Of a stretch of 64,000 nucleotides of DNA, positions 43,128 to 51,710 are shown one piece after another; position 1 is the first letter of the stretch; the number at the start of each line of letters is the position of its first letter. The notes under the pieces were generated by a model. The model saw nothing but the letters and a program-made list of their open reading frames with translations, had not been told where the DNA came from and made no database searches. Position numbers and translations under genes: made by a program. The DNA comes from Rhizobium sp. 16-488-2b (lineage in GTDB: Bacteria > Pseudomonadota > Alphaproteobacteria > Rhizobiales > Rhizobiaceae), in contig NZ_JAGHMF010000036.1 in the NCBI RefSeq assembly GCF_017741815.1, positions 248,001 through 312,000 on the forward strand. Reading direction: 5' to 3'.

Positions 43128-44291
43128 TCAGGCGGTGGTCGCGTTCGCCTTTCGCAACGCCACATACTCCCACAGCGCGACGAGCAGCAGCGTGACGGTG
43201 CTTGCCATCTGTATCGTGAAATTCTGCTGCACCGGCAGAACAACGGCGGTCGCCAGCAGGATCACGAGCCCGGCGATGTGAGAGAGCGGCAGCTTTCGCG
43301 CGGCTGTCAATTTCAGCCAGATATTTCCAATCAGAAAGAGTCCGGGCCCGCCGAGAATCGCGAGCGTGGTCTTCAGGCTGCTGTGCTCTTCGGGATGGGA
43401 CAGGCTGAAATCCTCGCCGACGGCGGTGAGGATGATGCCGGCGACGATCGGCAGGTGCCCGTAGGTGAAAAGACCGTGGGCCACGGTTTCGGGCGCCGAG
43501 GTCGTCTCCGCTTTGTCGGCGGCCTTCTGCTGGCCGTGATGGAAATAGATCCACCACATGAAGCCTGTGGTCAGGAAAGCGCTGCAGAACACCATGACCG
43601 ACAGGTTCGACTGCATGTGTTCCGCCGCGGTCCTGCCCGTGGTTAGAATCGTCTCGCCGAGACAGAGAATGACGAAGAGCGCGCAGCGCTCGGCCATGTG
43701 CTCGCCCGATATGTCGAGTGTTTCACGCGGCGAGCTCCCCAATCCGGGCACCCAGTAGCGTGCCAGCGGCGAGACGTATTCGATCAAAAGCGCGACGGCC
43801 CAGAAGGCGACGCGCGCCTCAAGGCTGGCGAAGCCGCCGATCATCCAGAAGACGCTGGAAGCGATCACCCAGACGGTGATGCGCACGAAGGTGAGGTAAG
43901 AGGGCCGGTCGACGCTCCTGTAGGCGTAGAGCATGAAAACCGAGCGCACGATCTGCATGGCGCAATAGAGCGCCGCGAACGCCGGTCCCTGATGTTTGAA
44001 GGCTTCCGGCAACGCGATCGCCAGCAATATGCCGCCGAACATGAGGGCGAAGAGCAGCAGCCGCACCGCTTCCTTGTCGGTGTCGAGCAGGTTGGTGATC
44101 CAGGTCGTGTAGACCCACAGCCACCAGATAGCGAGGATCAGCAGTATCGATTCCGCCAGCGTCGTCGAACTGAAGTCCTCGACGAGCGTGTGCGACAGCT
44201 GGATCAGCGCGAATACGAAAACGAGATCGAAGAACAGCTCCGGAAAGCTGGCCTTCGTCTTTTCGGCGCTTTTGCCACGGATCAGGCTCAA
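43128..44291 (-). CDS. Low temperature requirement protein A (LtrA) family
   Basis: 387 residues with about ten membrane helices. The N-terminus has the family motif ASFPELFFDLVFVFALIQLS and the following IWWLWVYTTWITNLLDTD. The middle has GEHMAERCALFVILCLGETI, another LtrA hallmark. The role is unknown beyond a link to cold growth in Listeria. It converges with yghU; a CATCCGG/CCGGATG inverted repeat (43064-43070, 43088-43094) lies between the two stop codons. Confidence 0.92.
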   Translation of the reverse strand: MSLIRGKSAEKTKASFPELFFDLVFVFALIQLSHTLVEDFSSTTLAESILLILAIWWLWVYTTWITNLLDTDKEAVRLLLFALMFGGILLAIALPEAFKHQGPAFAALYCAMQIVRSVFMLYAYRSVDRPSYLTFVRITVWVIASSVFWMIGGFASLEARVAFWAVALLIEYVSPLARYWVPGLGSSPRETLDISGEHMAERCALFVILCLGETILTTGRTAAEHMQSNLSVMVFCSAFLTTGFMWWIYFHHGQQKAADKAETTSAPETVAHGLFTYGHLPIVAGIILTAVGEDFSLSHPEEHSSLKTTLAILGGPGLFLIGNIWLKLTAARKLPLSHIAGLVILLATAVVLPVQQNFTIQMASTVTLLLVALWEYVALRKANATTA

Positions 44292-44321
44292 TGCGATCCC
44301 TCCATCGATCGAGCCACGGCC

Positions 44322-44489
44322 TTAGAAAACCGCCAGATATTTCAAAAGCGAAATGATGCCGATGATGATCACGATGATCTGCACGATCTGCTTGGCTTTG
44401 GCATCGATCGGCAGGCGGGCGACAAGGTACAAGACAAGAATGATGACCAGGAAGGTTATCAGTATTCCGATCAGTATAGATGCAGCCAT
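44322..44489 (-). CDS. Small two-helix membrane protein (Thivi_2564-like)
   Basis: 55 residues: MAASILIGILITFLVIILVL, then YLVARLPIDAKAKQIVQIIV, then IIIGIISLLKYLAVF. Two hydrophobic helices flank a short polar loop with RLPIDAKAKQ. GGAG lies upstream of ATG 44489. It matches in length and layout the small Thivi_2564-type membrane proteins of proteobacteria. It is 30 bp upstream of ltrA on the same strand. Its role is not known. Confidence 0.7.
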   Translation of the reverse strand: MAASILIGILITFLVIILVLYLVARLPIDAKAKQIVQIIVIIIGIISLLKYLAVF

Positions 44490-44664
44490 TTGGATCCCAC
44501 TCCGTTGAAAAATCTTTTAGTCACAGAGCGTTAGATAAATCTCTCTTTCAAAAAGGAAAGGATCGGCGATCGAGAAACTCTATCGTGCGGTTGGAGTGAC
44601 TGTGCGCGCCTTCGCAGGAACCTTCGCTGTCGCCGTGAGTTCAGGAGGAAAGGGAGAAGACATC

Positions 44665-44850
44665 ATGCCAGCAAAATCGAAAGCGCAACAGAAGGCAGCC
44701 GGCGCGGCCTTGTCTGCCAAGCGCGGTGAAACGCCGAAGAGCAAGCTCAAGGGGGCATCCCGCGAGATGGTGGATTCGATGACCGAAAAGCAGCTCGAGG
44801 ACTTCGCTTCCACGAAAACCAAGGGGAAGCCGGAACACGTCTCCAAATAG
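44665..44850 (+). CDS. DUF3008 family small basic protein
   Basis: 61 residues beginning MPAKSKAQQKAAGAALSAKR, with KLKGASREMVDSMTEKQLED and a Lys-rich end. This is the DUF3008 pattern, a small cytosolic protein of unknown role found across rhizobia. ATG 44665 is preceded by AGGAGGAAAGGGAGA, an excellent binding site, so the upstream extension is not used. Confidence 0.85.
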   Translation: MPAKSKAQQKAAGAALSAKRGETPKSKLKGASREMVDSMTEKQLEDFASTKTKGKPEHVSK

Positions 44851-44896
44851 TCCGTGGTTTTCGGCGGCTTATGTTGCGATGGCCGTCACAGGCGGC

Positions 44897-45934
44897 TTAG
44901 CCGCCCCAAGTGCGCTCGAGCACGCTGATCCAGTTGGCGTGCGTGATCTTGACCAGTGCTTCCTCATCGAAGCCACCGGCGCGGAACGCGTCGATCAACA
45001 GAGGCAGGCCGGTCGCATCCTTCATCGCTGCCGGGATCGTCGTCCCGTCGAAATCCGAGCCCAGCGCGACGTGCTCGATGCCGATACGATCGGCGATATA
45101 GGCGGCGTGGCGCACCAGGAGGTCGAGGCTGGTGTCGGCGTTGCGCGTGCCGTCATCGCGCAGGAAGAGCACGCCGAAATTGATACCGACGAGACCGCCC
45201 GTGTCGCGGATCGCGTCGAGCTGCCGGTCGGTGAGGTTGCGGCTATGCGGGCTGATCTGGTGGACGTTGGAATGCGAGGCGACCAGAGGGGCGTTCGAGA
45301 GCTTCGCGATGTCCCAAAAACCCTGCTCGTTCATATGCGAGAGATCGACCATGATCTTGAGCTCGTTACAGGCTCGGATCAGATCCTTGCCGGCGTTGCT
45401 CAAGCCGGGGCCGATGTCAGGCGATGACGGGAAACGGAACGGAACGCCGTAGGCAAAAATGTTCGGCCGGCTCCACACTGGTCCAAGCGTGCGAAGTCCG
45501 GTCTGATGCAGCACATAGAGCGCATCGAGATCGGCGGCGATTGCTTCGGCGCCCTCGATATGCATCACGGCCGCGAAGGCGCCGGTTTCGATCGACTGGC
45601 GGATATCGGCTGCCGTGCGGCAGACTTTCAGCCCGCCGGCGCTCTGCGCTTCGATGTCGAAGAGAATGCGGGCCATTGCCAGGGTGCGGTTCAGCGATTC
45701 CGGCTGCGTGGGCGTCAGGAAGTCGCCATTGGCGTCCTTGCCCATGCTGGGCGAGGGGATGTAGATGGCGCAGAGCCCGCCGGCCAGACCGCCGGCGCGC
45801 GCCTTGGGAAGATCGATATGCCCCGTCGCCTCTCCCTCGATAAACGCCTTGGCCGGCTGCGCGATGCCCGAATGCTGGAGTCGGAGCAATACGTCGTTGT
45901 GGCCGTCGAAAACGGGCATGAGGGAGCTTGGCAT
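44897..45934 (-). CDS. Membrane dipeptidase (peptidase M19)
   Basis: 345 residues. The metal-binding motif is VFDGHNDVLLRL at the N-terminus; the bridging Glu is in VMHIEGAEAI. The His ligands are in MVDLSHMNEQGFWD and LVASHSNVHQISPHSRNLTD, and the final motif is VALGSDFDGT. The set identifies a renal-dipeptidase-like zinc enzyme, acting on dipeptides or related amide bonds. ATG 45934 is chosen over an upstream frame extension; ATG 45919 is also possible. Confidence 0.92.
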   Translation of the reverse strand: MPSSLMPVFDGHNDVLLRLQHSGIAQPAKAFIEGEATGHIDLPKARAGGLAGGLCAIYIPSPSMGKDANGDFLTPTQPESLNRTLAMARILFDIEAQSAGGLKVCRTAADIRQSIETGAFAAVMHIEGAEAIAADLDALYVLHQTGLRTLGPVWSRPNIFAYGVPFRFPSSPDIGPGLSNAGKDLIRACNELKIMVDLSHMNEQGFWDIAKLSNAPLVASHSNVHQISPHSRNLTDRQLDAIRDTGGLVGINFGVLFLRDDGTRNADTSLDLLVRHAAYIADRIGIEHVALGSDFDGTTIPAAMKDATGLPLLIDAFRAGGFDEEALVKITHANWISVLERTWGG

Positions 45935-46049
45935 GATGGGGGAGGTCCTGCGTCTGTTTGCTTGCGCGTCTTCGTATGACAGGTCTGCGCCCCCACGCAA
46001 ACCCAAACTGCCAGCCGTGCATTGAAAATCGCACGGCCGGCTAGTTCGA

Positions 46050-46394
46050 TTACTGCATGACGTAGGCGGACGACAGCGGGCCGAGCTCGGCCGATATCTG
46101 GCGCCATCTTGCCGGCTGGGCGCCCGTGCGCGAAATCATTGCCTCGATCAGTCCGGTGGAGACGGCGTCCTTCAGTCTGCCGTCGCCATTGCGCATGCCG
46201 AGCTCGATCAGCTCGAACACCCGCTGCTTGTCCTCCAGCGTCGAGAAACGCTCGGCAATCAGCCAGCCCATGTCGGAATAGAGCGTATGCATGTCCGCGA
46301 GATCGACAGGTGCGACGTCCTCGATGACGTTCTCCAGCGTCGAGGTAACAGGGACATGCTGTGCCAGTTCAGCGGTGATCGCTTTCGTATCCAT
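46050..46394 (-). CDS. Hypothetical protein, 114 aa
   Basis: Starts MDTKAITAELAQHVPVTSTL with AAGGAA 8 bp upstream. The protein is helical and acidic (DLADMHTLYSDMGWLIAERF, EDKQRVFELIELGMRNGDGR), without signal peptide or membrane helix, and ends LSSAYVMQ. I do not recognise a family with certainty. It follows the XRE-type gene by 56 bp on the same strand. Confidence 0.6.
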   Translation of the reverse strand: MDTKAITAELAQHVPVTSTLENVIEDVAPVDLADMHTLYSDMGWLIAERFSTLEDKQRVFELIELGMRNGDGRLKDAVSTGLIEAMISRTGAQPARWRQISAELGPLSSAYVMQ

Positions 46395-46450
46395 TGTCAT
46401 TTCCTTGTTCTTGTGTGCGGTGATCGGGTAGCCGCATAGCGGCTTTCCGT

Positions 46451-46738
46451 TCAGCTCGGCCGATGTGCGTTGTCGTTCGCAACCGGCCATGTGGGTCCCG
46501 CCCCGTGGCCGCGCAACAGCCATGCGAGGCTGACCTCAAGCGTGTCGGCGATCGTTTCCAGATTGCCGGCGGCCGGCGCCGCGCGGTCGTTTTCCCACGA
46601 TGCCCAGGTCTCGGGCGTGATGCCGAGGTTTCTCGCGGCGGCTTCGATGGAGAGCTTCATCGCGTCGCGGGCGAGCGACATGCGCCCACCCATCGTATCG
46701 TCTTCGGCGTCGGTCGGTTGCAGGCGGTCGATATACAT
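46451..46738 (-). CDS. XRE-like helix-turn-helix regulator
   Basis: 95 residues. The HTH lies at about residues 28-75: KLSIEAAARNLGITPETWAS, then WENDRAAPAAGNLETIADTL, then EVSLAWLLRGHG, a Cro/C1-type domain ending in the usual LAWLL. AGGAG stands 6 bp before ATG 46738. It is 63 bp downstream of the glycine betaine binding-protein gene on the same strand and may be co-transcribed, but a link in function is not shown. Confidence 0.85.
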   Translation of the reverse strand: MYIDRLQPTDAEDDTMGGRMSLARDAMKLSIEAAARNLGITPETWASWENDRAAPAAGNLETIADTLEVSLAWLLRGHGAGPTWPVANDNAHRPS

Positions 46739-46801
46739 TCATCGCTCCTGTGCGGTCGAAGGGTCGCGCCCCGCCGAATTAGGCGAGGCGCGATAATGCG
46801 A

Positions 46802-47674
46802 TCAGCCTTCGTCGCCGATCCAGCTCTTCACCTGGTCGGGATGGTCCTGGATATATTTATCCACTGCCTGGTCGTAGGACGTTTCCTGCGCGGCAAACAT
46901 CGCCGCTTCGAGATCGGGGATCGGCAGGTTCATGCGCGACAGGAAGGCGGCAACCTTGGGGTTGTCGGACTTGAAGTCCTTGCGGGCGAGAACATCGACG
47001 TGTTCAGCTTCGCCGAGCGACTTCTTCGGGTCATCGAGATAGCGCAGCTTGTGCTTGCCGAACATCCAATGTGGGCTCCAGGCGGTGGCCACGAACCACT
47101 TCTCGCCGCGCATGGCGCGATCGACCGTCGTCAGCATGCCGGCTTCGCTGGAGATCTGCAGCTTGTAGCTGTCGAGCCCGTAATCCTTCACCGCCTTTTC
47201 CGAGAGGCGCGTGAGGCCGGCGCCCGGATCGATGCCCTGGATGGTGCCGGAGAGCTTCTTCTGCACGTCTTCCTTCTTCAGGTCCTCGATCGAGCCGATC
47301 TGGTCGGCGGGAATGTAATCGGGAACCACCCAGCCGAGCTTGGCGCCGTCATAGACCGTGCCGAGCGTCTCGACCTTGTCCTTGACCTTGGCATAGTAGT
47401 CGGCATGCGTCTGCGGCAGCCAGGCCATCATCATCGTGTCGAGGTCGCCGCGCGCGACACCCTGGTAGAGCGGCGCGATATCCGCCTGCACGAGTTCGAC
47501 CTTCTGGTTCAGCTTCGTCTCGATCACCTTGGCGGCAAGCTTGGTAACGAACTCGGCGTCGGACCAGGCGGCCCAGCCGATCTTCACCGGCTTGGCCTCT
47601 TGCGCCATGGTCGAGGTGACCGCGCCGCTGACGAGAGCGGCGGCAAGGCCGAGGGTTGCGAGTGTTTTGAACAT
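46802..47674 (-). CDS. proX: Glycine betaine/proline betaine ABC substrate-binding protein
   Basis: 290 residues. A signal peptide (1-24, ending STMAQ) precedes KPVKIGWAAWSDAEFVTKLA. The OpuAC pattern is clear: VELVQADIAPLYQGVARGDL, MMAWLPQTHADYYAKV and FVATAWSPHWMFGKHKLRYL, whose Trp residues form the aromatic box for the quaternary amine. ATG 47674 follows AAAGGAG. It is the last gene of the transporter operon, 65 bp after the permease. Confidence 0.92.
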   Translation of the reverse strand: MFKTLATLGLAAALVSGAVTSTMAQEAKPVKIGWAAWSDAEFVTKLAAKVIETKLNQKVELVQADIAPLYQGVARGDLDTMMMAWLPQTHADYYAKVKDKVETLGTVYDGAKLGWVVPDYIPADQIGSIEDLKKEDVQKKLSGTIQGIDPGAGLTRLSEKAVKDYGLDSYKLQISSEAGMLTTVDRAMRGEKWFVATAWSPHWMFGKHKLRYLDDPKKSLGEAEHVDVLARKDFKSDNPKVAAFLSRMNLPIPDLEAAMFAAQETSYDQAVDKYIQDHPDQVKSWIGDEG

Positions 47675-47739
47675 GAGTGCTCCTTTTGTGAAGGTTCGCA
47701 TTTGGCAGGCCGCGGCCTGCCATGATGGGTTGCCAGAGA

Positions 47740-48621
47740 TCAGGCCGTCGCCGGCTTCAGCTCTTCGCGTTCGCTTTTGCGGAACAGGCCCTGCCAGAAC
47801 GCGGCGCGCGGCTTGCCCAGGCTCTGGGTGATGCGGTCGAGAATGACGGCGAGGATGACGACGGCGATGCCGCCTTCAAAGCCAGTGCCGACGTCGAGGC
47901 GCTGGATGCCGGTCAGAACCGTGTTGCCGATGCCGCCAGCGCCAATCATCGAGGCGATCACGACCATCGACAGCGACAGCATGATCGTCTGGTTGATGCC
48001 CGCCATGATCGAGGGCATGGCGTTCGGAAGCTGCACGTTGAACAGAAGCTGCGTCGCCGTGCAGCCGAAGGCGTTGCCCGCCTCGATGAACTCGCCATCC
48101 ACCTGGCGGATGCCGAGATTGGTCAGGCGAACCACCGGCGGCATCGAGAAGATGACCGTCGCGATCGCGCCCGGCACAGCGCCGAGGCCGAAGAACATGG
48201 CGGCCGGGATCAGGTAGACGAAGGCAGGCATGGTCTGCATCAGGTCGAGGACCGGGCGCACGACGGCGGCGACGGAATCCTTGCGAGCCATGGCGATGCC
48301 AAGCGGCAAGCCGACGAGCATGGCGATCAGCGTAGCGGCGATGACCAGCGACAAGGTCTCCATCATCGGGCCCCAGAGCTCGATGTGGTTGACGAGCAGC
48401 AGGCCGAGCGCGGTGAACACCGCAAAGCCGATGCCGACGCGCCAGAGCGAGAGGATCACGAAGATCGCGATGCCAACCGGCATGGGGATCGCAAGCAGGG
48501 CGTTCTGGATGCCTGACGTCACGAAGCCGATCGCGGCCGCGATGAAATCAAGCACGGGTGAGAAGTTGTCGAGCACATAATTGACGGCAGCGTCGATGCC
48601 GTTTCCGATATCGAAGTTCAT
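47740..48621 (-). CDS. proW: Glycine betaine ABC transporter permease
   Basis: 293 residues with six or more membrane helices. The first is FIAAAIGFVTSGIQNALLAI, and the permease motif includes LVGLPLGIAMARKDSVAAVV and PGAIATVIFSMPPVVRLTNL. The EAA-like loop is EFIEAGNAFGCTATQLLFNV. It is 22 bp downstream of the ATPase gene and upstream of the binding protein, the standard ProVWX order. Confidence 0.94.
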   Translation of the reverse strand: MNFDIGNGIDAAVNYVLDNFSPVLDFIAAAIGFVTSGIQNALLAIPMPVGIAIFVILSLWRVGIGFAVFTALGLLLVNHIELWGPMMETLSLVIAATLIAMLVGLPLGIAMARKDSVAAVVRPVLDLMQTMPAFVYLIPAAMFFGLGAVPGAIATVIFSMPPVVRLTNLGIRQVDGEFIEAGNAFGCTATQLLFNVQLPNAMPSIMAGINQTIMLSLSMVVIASMIGAGGIGNTVLTGIQRLDVGTGFEGGIAVVILAVILDRITQSLGKPRAAFWQGLFRKSEREELKPATA

Positions 48622-48643
48622 GATTTATCCGATGTGTTTGTGA

Positions 48644-49876
48644 TCAGCCGGCGCGGTCGAGCGTTTCGAGCAGCGCGGATTTGCTGATGGAGCCGAGATA
48701 GCGCTTACCGCCGTCAATGACGGGAACCGGCCAGGGGCTGGCCGCCACCTTGCCAAGCACGTTCGACAGCGGCTCGTCGGCCGGAATGGCCTCGATCTCG
48801 GACAGGAAGGCGCCGCGATAGGGATCGGCCGTCTTTGCCCTGATCTTTTCGATCAGCGATGTCTGGCTGATCATGCCGTGATAGGTCTTGTCGCGGCCGA
48901 GGATGATTGCGTATTCGCGGTCGTAGTTTTTCATGCGCTCGAGTGCTGCCGCGGCCGAAACGCCTTCGCGCTCGATGATCGTGACCTGCGATTTGCGGGC
49001 GACATCGCCGGCCTTGAAGACGTGCGCGACATCGACATTGCGGAAGAAGGAGCGGACGTAATCGTTGGCCGGCTTGGTGACGATCTCGTCCGGCGTGCCG
49101 ATCTGCACGACATTGCCGTTCTGCATGATGCAGATGCGATCGCCGATCCGCATCGCCTCGTCGAGATCGTGGCTGACGAAGACGATGGTGCGGCTGTGCT
49201 CGGATTGGAGGCGAACGAGTTCGTCCTGCATTTCGGTGCGGATCAGCGGGTCGAGTGCCGAGAAGGCTTCGTCCATCAGGAGAATGGTGGGCTCGCTGGC
49301 GAGCGCGCGGGCAAGGCCGACACGCTGCTTCATGCCGCCGGAAAGCTGATCCGGGCGGCTGTCGGCGTAGCCGTCGAGGCCGACGGCCTTCAGCGCGGCC
49401 AATGCCTTCTCGCGACGCTCGGCCTCGCCGACGCCGGCAACCTCGAGACCGAAGGCGGCGTTGCTGAGAACGGTGCGGTTGGGAAGCAGCGCGAAGGACT
49501 GGAAAACCATGCTGATGTCGCGGCGGCGTAGCGCGATCAGCTCGCTGCGTGACATGTCGGTGATATCGCGGCCATCGATCTTGATCGATCCGGATGTGGG
49601 TTCGATCAACCGATTGAGGAGACGCAGCAGCGTTGATTTGCCGGAGCCCGAGAGGCCCATGATGACGAAGATCTCGCCGGCGCGAATATCGAAACTGGCG
49701 TCGTTTACGCCGATCGAGCAGCCCGTTGCTGCATGGATCTCGGATTTTGACTTGCCTGCGCGCAGTAGCGCCAAGGCCTTCTTCGGGTGTTCGCCGAAAA
49801 CTTTGTAGATGTTGTTGAGACTGATCTTGGTCGAAGCCGATGATGTCGGCGCGTCTGTTTCAGTTGCAGCATTCAT
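48644..49876 (-). CDS. proV: Glycine betaine ABC transporter ATP-binding protein with CBS tail
   Basis: 410 residues. The N-terminus SLNNIYKVFGEHPKKALALL is the ProV/OpuAA hallmark. Walker A is MGLSGSGKSTLLRLLNRL, the signature is LSGGMKQRVGLARALA, and Walker B is ILLMDEAFSALDPLIR. Two C-terminal CBS-like segments (from about 290) often sense ionic strength. It heads the operon. The substrate may be glycine betaine or choline-related amines; sequence alone does not separate these. Confidence 0.94.
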   Translation of the reverse strand: MNAATETDAPTSSASTKISLNNIYKVFGEHPKKALALLRAGKSKSEIHAATGCSIGVNDASFDIRAGEIFVIMGLSGSGKSTLLRLLNRLIEPTSGSIKIDGRDITDMSRSELIALRRRDISMVFQSFALLPNRTVLSNAAFGLEVAGVGEAERREKALAALKAVGLDGYADSRPDQLSGGMKQRVGLARALASEPTILLMDEAFSALDPLIRTEMQDELVRLQSEHSRTIVFVSHDLDEAMRIGDRICIMQNGNVVQIGTPDEIVTKPANDYVRSFFRNVDVAHVFKAGDVARKSQVTIIEREGVSAAAALERMKNYDREYAIILGRDKTYHGMISQTSLIEKIRAKTADPYRGAFLSEIEAIPADEPLSNVLGKVAASPWPVPVIDGGKRYLGSISKSALLETLDRAG

Positions 49877-50313
49877 ATAATCTTGGCGCCGAGCTCGAGA
49901 GGCCAGGCATTCTCCTTTATTCGCATACGCCCACGATCTGCAGAATATCTTCTGGATCAGGATGTATTATCCGTTGTGTTGCTGAGACAAATCGACATTT
50001 CATAAGTCAAATTCGTCCGAGGAAAAATATATTATATCGAAAGTATCTATCCGATATGACAAAAGGTCACGTAATCGAACTTTGATACTGTCATTTTCGA
50101 TGGAGCGCTGTGCTCCTTATCTGCGTATATAGGGCGATATACAAAAATTGTCCATCTTAAAATCAATTTTTGTGACAGACACACCGGTAGCCGGTATCGT
50201 CGAAACAGGCCACAACGCCTGCTGTACCGGCGAAGCAGCGCTGCGCCGGCAGACCAGGTATTTTTGAAATCAAAGGCTGAAATTCGGCGCTGACGCGTCC
50301 GAAATCGTGTCCT
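49877..50313. other. Intergenic region upstream of the glycine betaine operon
   Basis: 437 bp, the most A+T-rich stretch in this part of the window (AAATATATTATATCG near 50030). It should hold the proV promoter. CCGGCG/CGCCGG arms (near 50229-50251) could form a weak hairpin. No convincing gene was found. Confidence 0.4.
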
Positions 50314-50808
50314 TTATGAGGAGATTTCGCTCGGGTGGGCGAGCGATAGCATGCCTCGATAAATACCCGGATCGGAGCCCTCGATCGGGATCGCGCCGAC
50401 GCTCTTGCGATAGAAATCCATCGGCCCGGCGCCGCCGATCACGCCATAGGGATAGCCCTGCGCGTGCATGTCGAGCAGCGTTTCCAGGAGCAGGGCGTGG
50501 CCGACACCCTTGCCTCGGGCCGCCTGATCGACGCCGGTGGGGCCGAAGAATCCCTTGGCGGTCGCCTCGTGGCAGGCAAAGCCGATAAGCTCACCCGCCT
50601 GAATGGCGATGAAGCAGGTGGTCGGCTGGCGCATGGCGGCGGCGGTGGCCTCGGCCGCCCAGCCGGCGCCGAAGCGTGGTTCGATCCATGATGTCAGCGC
50701 CGGCAGTTCCGGCACCAGCACGCGGCGGATGGTGACCCCTTGCGATGTCATGCGGCTGTCGAGGGCCGGGTCGCGCTTCAGCTCGTAGAGCTTCACAAGC
50801 ATGTCCAT
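50314..50808 (-). CDS. GNAT family N-acetyltransferase
   Basis: 164 residues. The acetyl-CoA binding motif A is visible as GVDQAARGKGVGHALLLETL at about 118-137 (RGKGVG is the Q/RxxGxG/A loop). A downstream YPYGVIGGAGPMDFYRKSVG is typical motif B. ATG 50808 has AAGGA about 8 bp upstream. It is the last gene of the second sugar ABC operon, 20 bp after the permease, so its substrate may be a sugar or amine imported by that system. The frame continues upstream through the permease genes, but that part is not coding. Confidence 0.85.
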   Translation of the reverse strand: MDMLVKLYELKRDPALDSRMTSQGVTIRRVLVPELPALTSWIEPRFGAGWAAEATAAAMRQPTTCFIAIQAGELIGFACHEATAKGFFGPTGVDQAARGKGVGHALLLETLLDMHAQGYPYGVIGGAGPMDFYRKSVGAIPIEGSDPGIYRGMLSLAHPSEISS

Positions 50809-50828
50809 GATCTTGATCCTTGTATCTG

Positions 50829-51707
50829 TCAGCCTTTGACGGCGCCGGCGGTAAGGCCGGCAACGATCCGCCGCTGGAAGATAAGCACGACGGCGATGAG
50901 GGGGAGCGTGACGGTGATCGAGGCCGCCATGATCTGCCCGAACGGGTACTCGTAGCGGCTGGTGCCCGCGATCAGGCCGATCGCCACCGGCACGGTGCGG
51001 TTCTCGTCCGTCAGCGTGAATGTCAGCGCGAACAGGAACTCGTTCCAGGCGAGGATGAAGGCAAGAATGCCGGTACTGGCCAGCGACGGCCCCATCAGCG
51101 GCAGTAGCACCTTCATCAGGATGCGGAAGTGCGAGCAGCCGTCGATGATCGCGGCCTCCTCCAGTTCGCGTGGGAACTCGCGGATGAAGGTGGTGAGAAT
51201 CCACGTCGTGAAGGGTACGGTCGACAGGAGATAGGTGAGGATCAGCGCGCTCGGGCGATTGAATAGCCCCAGCCAGTTGATCAGCTCGAACATGCCCGAG
51301 AGCACGACCACCTGCGGGAAGATCGATATCATCAGGACGATCATCAGGATCGCGCGCCGCTGCGGAAACTCGATGCGGCCGAGTGCGTAGGCGGCCGAGA
51401 GGCCAATGATGAGCGACAGGAAGGTCGTCGATATCGCGACATAGGCCGAGTTGAGCAGCGACCCCATGAAGACCGGGTTGTCGATCAACTGCCGGTAATA
51501 AGTGAAATCCAGCGCCGGCATCAGGGCCGAGCGATAGAGCGCGGCACCCTGCTTCGTCGAGGAGACGAAGGCCCAGTAATACGGGAACAGCGTATAGACG
51601 AGCACGAGCAGCAGCGCGAAGATCTGCAGGCCGCGCACGACGCGCCGTCTCATGCGATAGTAGCCAGCGGGCTTGCGCAGCGCCTTTTGCGCGATTGCAT
51701 TGGCCAT
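50829..51707 (-). CDS. Carbohydrate ABC transporter permease (MalG type)
   Basis: 292 residues with six membrane helices (IFALLLVLVYTLFPYYWAFV near the N-terminus). The EAA loop is LEEAAIIDGCSHFRILMKVL, and the C-terminus IVAGLTAGAVKG matches the subfamily. It is the partner of the permease at 51711, separated by 3 bp. Confidence 0.94.
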   Translation of the reverse strand: MANAIAQKALRKPAGYYRMRRRVVRGLQIFALLLVLVYTLFPYYWAFVSSTKQGAALYRSALMPALDFTYYRQLIDNPVFMGSLLNSAYVAISTTFLSLIIGLSAAYALGRIEFPQRRAILMIVLMISIFPQVVVLSGMFELINWLGLFNRPSALILTYLLSTVPFTTWILTTFIREFPRELEEAAIIDGCSHFRILMKVLLPLMGPSLASTGILAFILAWNEFLFALTFTLTDENRTVPVAIGLIAGTSRYEYPFGQIMAASITVTLPLIAVVLIFQRRIVAGLTAGAVKG

Positions 51708-51710
51708 CGA

